Shown here: piece by piece, positions 47,501 to 56,500 of the stretch | Layout: every line of letters begins with the position of its first letter | How positions within the stretch are numbered: the first letter of the stretch is position 1 | Assembly: GCF_001949145.1 (NCBI RefSeq) | Contig: NW_019091497.1 | Coordinates: forward strand, 326,253-388,252 | Length of the DNA: 62,000 bases | Reading direction: 5' to 3' | Source of the DNA: Acanthaster planci | Taxonomy: Eukaryota > Echinodermata > Asteroidea > Valvatida > Acanthasteridae | The notes under the pieces: model-generated | What the model saw: the letters and a program-made list of their open reading frames with translations, nothing else | Database searches by the model: none | Told to the model about the DNA's origin: nothing | Position numbers and translations under genes: made by a program

Positions 47501-50500
47501 GTGCCATGGTGAACAGTTTTCAGCTCTAATTTTAGCCACAGGCATGCACTAGTGAACAGTTAATAGTTTCAGTTCTTGCTGTAGGCAATGACTGACAATA
47601 GCACTTGTTTGGTGCATGGCCTGTCATCCATGACACAGTCTGATATCAATAGTGGTACTGTAGGTCAAACAGTTTTGTGTACAGCATCAGAGCAGGCCGT
47701 ATGGTAAGCATTTGTTTTTTCATTGCATCCAAGGGGTACATACAGGTACACATGTACAGTGTATGCATACGGCTGCAAGCATGAAAGAAAGCTAGGCCAA
47801 GCAGCTACAATGTACATGTAGCAAGGTAGCATATTGACTGCACACAATGAAAGAGAACTATTTGTGATGGACAAAAAATAGCAAAGTACAAGTACTTTGA
47901 GTTTATAAAGCATAGTCATAAGACGTTCTACTCTCTGTGACAATTAACGACCTTGCTGTGCTTTGTTTGGGTGGCACCAGCTGTTTACTAAGTGCTCGTC
48001 AGCTGTGGATAAAAGTCAATCACTGCAAACAGACTGATTGCACCTGCTACGCAAAGTGGCCTTTAGTGGGTATCAGCACATCAATAAACATGGCAGTTTA
48101 ACATAGCAGAGGGTGTTTCAAGTGATGCTTACCAAAAATAAAGCTGATTGGCAATATACCGGTAGTCATCAGCACATCAGTAGTCTGAGTACGGTACCGG
48201 CCGTCAGCTTTTATTCTTCATACTTTACACTTATGACATGCTTTGTTATGGGAGGACGCGATGTTTATTGATGTTTGATACCCACAATACATGTAGGTTA
48301 CGTGACTTAGTGGGCGCAGTCGGTTTATTGCAACTTCTGACAACACTCTAATGGATACTGCATGCATATGCAACATGATTTACTTCAGAATTTCCAGCAG
48401 TTTTAAATGACTACAAAACATGTACCTCAGAGTATGTGTAACTAGAAACATCTGCAGTACAAATACGGGATAGGCCATGCTCTCTCGCAGCGGCGGTGTC
48501 CACTGTACTCTTGTACACTGCAAAAATAGGATGGATAAAATGCGCACGGTTGATTCCTTACAGGCCTCTTATGCTTGGCGTCGCATTTCGGGCATCTGTG
48601 TTGGGAGCGTACATTTTCAATGAATATGCAAAAGTTTGAATTCACACTTGCACACATGTTTGGGAGATCTCAGTTGATTGTAAACTGTGAAGGAGTTTGT
48701 TTAAGGACAATCATCATACTGCAGCTTTCGGCGACAGTGATGTGCCCTCAGTATCAAAGATTACTGTGGAACTTTTCTTTATGTTTGTGTGCCAAGCTGC
48801 ATCTCCTAGCAATAATATTCTCTCTAAACCCTAACAGGCAAGCATATTGTTTGGCTTACACTACACAGTACTACAAAATACTAAGTAATAGTCTGAGCCT
48901 GAAGGACCTAGTGCTACAAATTACTACTTCTGGCTTGGTTACTTTTATTGTTACTTGTACAGAGAACAATAAAGCCATGCATTCATAGTGCCTCAGCACT
49001 GAATGGTACATTGTCTTATCTACTGTATCTTATGGTTTCACAGAACAATAAAGTCATGTCCTCTTACAAGCGACAGTGCTCAGTACTACATTTTACTACA
49101 AGTAATAATTTGCAGAATAATGTAGGGTAAGGGTTAATTAAAGCACTCAGTAAATGTACGTCGTATCATTTGTCAGTTTTAATTTTGATTGATAGTATCA
49201 TTGGTAATAGTTCATTGATGATAATTTGTTCTTCTACTTTATACTACATATGAGTATTGTCTGAGGGCTTGTAAAAACAGGTTACTCAGGGACTTGACAG
49301 CCCCGCAAGTTGGAAATGGTAGTCAAGAGTGATGTACTATATGTGTGAAAAGGCTGTGTGATCACGTGACCCTGGTGAACTTTGTTATGCAACTGTGCTG
49401 GGCTTGATCTGAGCACAATAAATGGCCACTGTGGTAAAACCATGCGTGTCTAAGCCAAGTGGGACTCTGGGCGCTGAAGTTACTGACAGCCTTCATACCT
49501 CGCCATGATTATAGAAGAATGCGGCCACAGTGACGATGCCTCCTAACAAGCTCCCTGAGAGATAGGAGGCCAGGAGGAACATGGTGCTCAAGAGCAACCC
49601 GTTCTCAGCAAAGATGGCGTTCACATAGAAGACAGCAATGTCGCCCATGCCTGGCCATTTCAAACAGAAAGAAAGACCCAGAAATTAAACACCAAAAAAA
49701 CCCAAACCAGAACACCAAACTAAAGACAAACAAAAGGGCACGGCCACTTCCAACAGTTCATGTGGATGACAAGCACTTTAAAAACACTAAGGAACAACGA
49801 AAATCCTCTGTCACAAAAGACTGCTGCTTACTGTTCATCTAACCTTATAGGAAAGATGGTGTGCAAAGTAAAAGTTTACGCTCTTTGATGCTGCTTGAGT
49901 AATTCACGCCGTAATGGAAAGAGGAAAAACCTTGACTTTCAATTTTATGAGCGCTTAAGGACTGCCTCCTGACCTTCACAGTTGAGTACAGAGCTCAGCC
50001 CCCTGCCCCTGTTGACTGTGTAGCACTGTCTGGTCACTATGCCAAGCTTCTTGGTGATTCCATCATACAGCCTATAGCCTGCAGCAAGGGCAACCTGTCA
50101 GAAAAAAGGGGGGTGGAGCTAGGGTTAATGGAATAATGGGGGCACCACACCAAGTTTGGTTACTTTCCAAATGTTGAAAGCCTCCCCCCCAAAAAAAACC
50201 CTGTGAAGTAAAAGACTTTGAGCTACTCTGAGAGTTCTGTCCATGCACATGTAAATACCAAATTTCAACTAAATAATTATGCTCATGATATTCAAAACAA
50301 TTAACACATTGGATTATCGCTATAAGAGATGTTAAATTTCCCTACTAAGAGTTAGAATGATGTGTAGTAGTCTTATCCACTTATCTGGGAAGGAAACTTT
50401 TTTCCAAATATGGGAACTTTGGAAACACTCGGTAATTATACACAGTGCATGAAGCCCCTGTGACGTTATTAGCCCACTTTTCGTCAAGTTACAAATGTAC

Positions 50501-53500
50501 GTGTATTATGCTGAACGACATCTGACAACTTGGAAACCTGCCAGAACTACATGCATGAGTCTTGGCAAATATCACTTGTGACTCATCTATGTCTAAAATG
50601 TAAAAAAAGGTCAAGGAAGGGCCCATCCATCATGGTCACCAAATGTGCAGGGAATCACAAACTTCCTGCAGCAATCCCTAGCGCTCATGCTTTCTGGCTT
50701 TACCATGCAGTTAGAAGCAGGGAAATTGCCGGCCCCTTTCCTTACCTCAGGGTACAAGTTGAACCTCTTCAAGACGTTGATGGTGCTGGGGTACTCTGTA
50801 ATGTTATCGTTCATAATCTCTTGCAGACCAGACAGGAAGGATGGCGAATTCACCATGGCCTTGTAGTATGAGTAATATAGACCCTGTGGATGGAAACAGT
50901 CAGCACCATTGGGCACAGTGGACATTACTTTTGACAACAATACAATCAATCTTTCTGGTAAAGTGAATTAAGTGGGAACCTTCAGGCAAAGAGCCAGGGA
51001 TTTTTGGGCTCATTTTGAACAGATCTTCACTGCATTTTACCCATTTTCACCATGCAGCTTTATACATGTACACATGCAAGTGTTCCTGTTTGTGTCTCTT
51101 TCAAACCAGGATCTGCACAGTTGAACATGTCACCATCCTGATCATTTTTTATTCAGTATCCTCAGTTTGCTTTGAAAAATCCCCATCCTGTCACAATCTG
51201 CAACTATCCACCTCTTTCGGCTACGAACCCCGGGGTGAACCTGGGTTGAAAAGAGAACTCCACAGAGACTCTGCACATACACACCATAATGACGTCCCAG
51301 CAGTCAAACACGTATCACACTTGTTTTATCCTCCAATCCCATGGTGTACGGACAGCATGTCAACAATGCCATCTACATTTACCGGTATACAGTACACATT
51401 CAGTCAGCATCCATGTGCATTGTCTAAATGTACATGTGTGTAATGCATGAACTCAGTGCTCTGTGGATGACTCCTACACTAACGTCTTTACATGTACATT
51501 TAGTAACTTGGCAAACATGCATTTAAGTACCGGTACACGCTCATGCACATTCTGTGACTAACTTACAACTACATGTACATGTACGCACACGAAGCCTTAT
51601 AAATGTGTTTTTGGTAGAGGTGATTCCTGCATCCTGGTTTAACACTGAACTGATTGTATGTGTAGTCTAGCAAAGTTTCGCAAATGACTTCAACATTTCC
51701 TGCTGCCTCCTGATGGATGGGGAAGCACTTCGGATTTTAACCGCACCCAAAGCACCCTATTTTTTTTCTAAGGGAAATAAGGACATCCGAGCTACTCATG
51801 TACATGTACGTGTGCCATATACATGTATGTTGAAAGAGCCCCTTAGTCTCAGTGCCTGTATTCTTGTTTTGTTTGTTCAAATACATGCATTCTATATGTA
51901 GGCCTATGTACGTGTCACAAAATGTAAAGATTGGAGTATATGGTTTTCATCCTTTGAAAGGTGGTTTACATGGTTTTCATTGATGAGAGAAAAATACTGT
52001 GGTTGACATTTTGACTGCATGTCACACTTTGTGGCCAAATATACACAGAACTAAGTACATTTTTGTTCAGTGGTTACTCCTGGCATGGCCACGACAAAGC
52101 AGTGTGTAAGACTGCCTAGTTGTGGCTGTCTCTGTTTACTCCAAAATTTACGCCTTTACAGACTGGCATCGATGCCGAAACTTTGTTCTCCTCACAAAAG
52201 GTGCAAAGTGTACCAGCACGTACAGGGCATGTTCATCACAGAGGGACTCCTTACTCCAAGAACGAAGGGCACCTACACCCTGGCATGAGGATACGTGTAC
52301 ACTGTTTTCTCTACAATAAGGTATGATCATCACACCAGTGACTTTCTACACTTGTGCACTACCATAATTTCTATCAACAATTAATGTAAGAGTTGCGGGG
52401 AATTAGGTTTAACACACCATACCATTTCGGTTCGGAATGTCATCTCTCGCTCTAGGTCTGACAGATGTGAGAAGAAGCGATCATTCTCAAACATGCTCGA
52501 TATGTGTATGCTGGTAAAGAGAATAGACAGATAGATGATGGAGTATTGCATCACAAATGCGCATGCATGATTCCCTCTGACCACCAAGCCCCAAAAGTGA
52601 GGAACAAACATGTACATGTAATCACCCCCCCCCCAAAAAAAAATTCCGGGGCCATTGGTAACAAGCGGTACTGCAGAGTAGGAAAAATTGTGGTTAGACA
52701 AACCGGCTATTACCAATTTTTGATCAGACAACATGTATACCAAGGTCACATGAGAAAAAACTCACCTTCTCATCCAAGTTAAAAAAAATAGAGTTTGCTT
52801 TTGGGACTTTGACATTACATGTACATTTCCGTCAGACATTTTGTCCAACCACAACTGCTTTTGGTTGGACAAAAACAGAAGCGGGTGAAAAGTGTCCAAC
52901 GCCCAACCGTACGGGTGTGTACGTGTGATTTTTACGCCATAGTACAATGTACATGTAGTACACGTAGAACTGGTCTGTCTTTGATGGTGAAAGAGGGTCA
53001 TTTTATTATACCCAGCAAGAAATGAGACCGAGGGGTACCCCCCCAACATGTCCAATCCTTATACACATCCCAGACTATTTTTACTTAGCACATCCCCCCA
53101 AGATGTCTGAAAGGAATTCCCCAGATTCCTGCGAGACAATGACCAACACTCTCCGTCTCATACCTTGCTGCATATGCATTTTACGGAGGAAACATTTTGG
53201 AAATGTGTCAACAGCAACAAACAAAATTCCATTTCCTCATCCACTCAATATGCTGGATACAGGTAAATGTACATGTACATGCCACTGACTTACAAATGTA
53301 GGCCTGAAACTTGTTGCAAACTCCTCTTTCCCATGCTCCATTGCCATATAAATTGTTCATTCCTTGCACACAAGGGCAATGCATGTAATTAATCATGCAA
53401 TTTACATGTAGGCATCTTGCTTTGTGTTCAATCCAATTGTATGTGCCAGAGCATAACAATGAAATTTTCAAGTCCTTCAAGTGCTCAAGACAGATGCAGG

Positions 53501-56500
53501 TGTTGTGCATGATCATAGGTGCAGCTGTTACATTAAACAAAATATTGACTTTCTGCTGCCAATTTGCCAAACTACATGTGCTTTTTCTCTCCCACAACTT
53601 ACATGTACACCTCATTAGCTAATGGCCACACACACACACCAGTGTTGTATTGGAGATCTTGATGTCCGAGACCGAGACCAAGGCATTAGAGACTGAGACC
53701 AAGATCGAGACCCATTCGTTCAAGACCTAGACCAAAACTTAAAGACCGAGACTTTTGCAGGTCACGAACATTAAAAATTACTATTTTATACAAAGATAAG
53801 AGAGGAGAAGCAACATAAGATGATAGAATCATACTGAACATATAAAATAAAGAAATTAACATGCAACACATCATCAAACATAAATAGATTACTAGATTAA
53901 TAAATATTCCTTTCAGACTTGACACTTTTTATTTTAACCCCTGTTAACTACAACGCAGTTGTGATGAGCTGCAGACTTTTGATATGTCAATACCATTAAT
54001 TAGCAAGTGTACATGTATGGTTTAACTTGGTAGGAGCTCTTAATGGAAAAGTTGTACATTAAGACTCACTATGTTCAAAATCTCAGAAAAGGTAAAAAAT
54101 GATGCCAGGTTCAAATTTTGGGTGGGAGACGAATTCTAGCTGGCCATTAAAAATTAGGCCAAATTAACTAAATAAGGCCTTAATGAGGGTAAACTTGCAA
54201 CTTCTGAACTGTAGGTCCTACAACAATGGGGCCAAGACTAGATTGTTAGCCTCTTCAATACAAACAACTTTAGTGCAAAGCCCTTGGGATCAATTAAATA
54301 ATTAGCTAATTAGTGATAATTGGGCAAACTTGTAACTTTTGGTCCATAGGTCCTAGAACAACGTGACCAAGACTAAACTGTAACTTCGCTCAATATAAAC
54401 AACATTTCTATAAAATCCAAACTTCTTAGACCTCAAGATCAATTAGATAATTAGCTAATTAATGTTAATTTGTGCAAAATCATATCTTGTGAACCGTACG
54501 TCCAAGAACAATGGGATCAAGACTAAACTGTCACTCTGCTCAATATAAACAACATTTTTACAAAGTCCAAACTTCTCAGACCTCAGGATCAATTAGATAA
54601 TTAGCTTACATGTATTAATGTTAATTAGGGCAAAAAATGTATCTTGTGAATTGTACGTCCTAGAGCGATGGGACCAAGACTAAAGTAGGCCTACCACTCT
54701 TTTCAGATAAGACGATTTTTGTGCACATTGCAAAAAGTCACATCTTGGGATTAATTAGATGATCCACTAATTAGTCTTAACTGGATGAAATGATAACTTC
54801 TAAACCGTATATACAATGTAGTAAGACAGTGGGGTAGAGACTGTCGATTGTCTTGATGAAATCCACTTCCATGTATGATGTAAAGTTTATTGAAACAAAG
54901 ATTGATTACATGCTCAGATAATTACCCTATAATTCCATCTCCCTTTAATCAGTTAATCATATTAAAATGCAAGACTCACGCAGCGGAGTACATAAATGCT
55001 GTAGGTAATTCTCAGCCACAAAGTCTCCTTAGTGACAGCGACGTTTTGAGGCAGATTTAGCTTTCCTCACTGTCCACAGGATTGTCCTTTCGGCAGTCCC
55101 CTCGGCACTTACAAAATGGTAGACAAGATGTCACACGACAGTTGCAATTGTGCTGAGGACAGCTGTTTTGTTCTTTTCACCACATTGACATACTTTTGTT
55201 GTCAAAGTGTAGGGCTCATCCTTCCCAGGGACAAAGGTCTTGCTGGTCCATCGGGGCTGCAGCTCGCCAGCTTCAACCTCCCAGCCCCACTTCTCTTTTT
55301 CTGGCATTACTGGGCTTGATTGATGCACTCCCCCATAAATGACCAGCTACATTAGCCTCCATGGTCCTAAGCGATCTTGACATTTTATCTTCTCTCCCCA
55401 TCGGCTGGCCATTATTGATATACCTCAAGTTCTTTGGGATATTGTCGGCTCTATTATTGCTACAAGCTTCTCAACATCAGACTTGAAATTCCTCTGGAAT
55501 GCATCATAGCCTTCATGGTGTTGGTGGTAGCCAGCTGAGGGACAAGTGTTCTATTCGCTTCCACACTCCTGAGTGATCCTGACAAGCTCAGGTGCCAACA
55601 CGTTCCATCGCATTGCCATCATCGTTTTTATTAAGTCGATCAAGTCCTCCATGCACAGACTTTACTGCAGCATTGTTCTGCTTGTGCACCTTATTAAAGG
55701 ACATTGACGAATTCAAGCAATTTAACTTGTTACCATAAAGTCCCCCTGCAGAAACTCATCAATACTGATGGCGATGTCTACTCAAGTCGGAGTACATCTT
55801 GAATGTGTACAGGTAGCCACTGACTATAGTTGCAGTGGTTAGTGATGAAGATGAATGGCATTAAACCCTGCAACTTGGTGAAGCAGGAAGTCCTGCTGTC
55901 TTTGGGAACTACATGTAATGAGCAGGAAGCAAAGTTTCTCAGAGTACAGTACAAAATTCCAGCACTGTGTCAAGAAGTTACAAGTTTGCCCAATTATCAC
56001 TAATTAGCTAATTATTTAATTAATCCCAAGGTCTGAGAAGTTTGGACTGTGCACAAAAGTTGTTCGTATTGAAGAGGCTAACAATCTAGTCTTGGTCCCA
56101 TTGTTCTAGGACCTACAAGTCAGAAGTTACAAGTTTACCCTAATTAAAGTCTATATTAGTTAATTAGGCCTAATTAATGGCCAGTTGGAATTTGTCTCCT
56201 GTCCAAGATTTGATCCTGACATCATTCTTGACCTTTTCTGGGATTCTGAACATAGTGCGTCTTAATGCACGACAATGCGCTTTTTTGACGCTAAGAGCTC
56301 CTTAACTATAACTATGGGCTCCCAAGCCTATTTTCATTTAAATTCAACTAGGATGTAGGTATTTATACATTTCATACAAACCTATTGGGCAGGATGTGTA
56401 AAATACCAACTGATCCTTAAGTTATTGCTGAATGTCTGAGTTAACCAGTGATACATGTACATGTGCTTTAATGATGACTGGACTGGTTAGAAAGGTCAGT

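Larger units (their letters stand above)
54030..56304. mobile_element. Inverted-repeat DNA element, about 2.3 kb, with a tandem array in one arm
   Basis: The left arm aggagctcttaatgg.. tacattaagactcactatgt pairs with the right arm (reverse complement of about 55960-56304, containing cttaatgcacgacaat and ctaagagctcctta). Further inner matches include taggtcctacaac, gattgttagcctcttcaata and aattagctaattag. The interior (about 54.85-55.95 kb) holds a decayed - strand reading frame with a cysteine-rich tail. The element sits in the large intron of the DPY19L1-like gene. Confidence 0.75.

Noticed and set aside
51400-53620. Dense tacatgtacatgta palindromes as a possible regulatory system
   Set aside because: The motif is scattered throughout the window, in introns and intergenic DNA alike, and looks like background composition of this genome.
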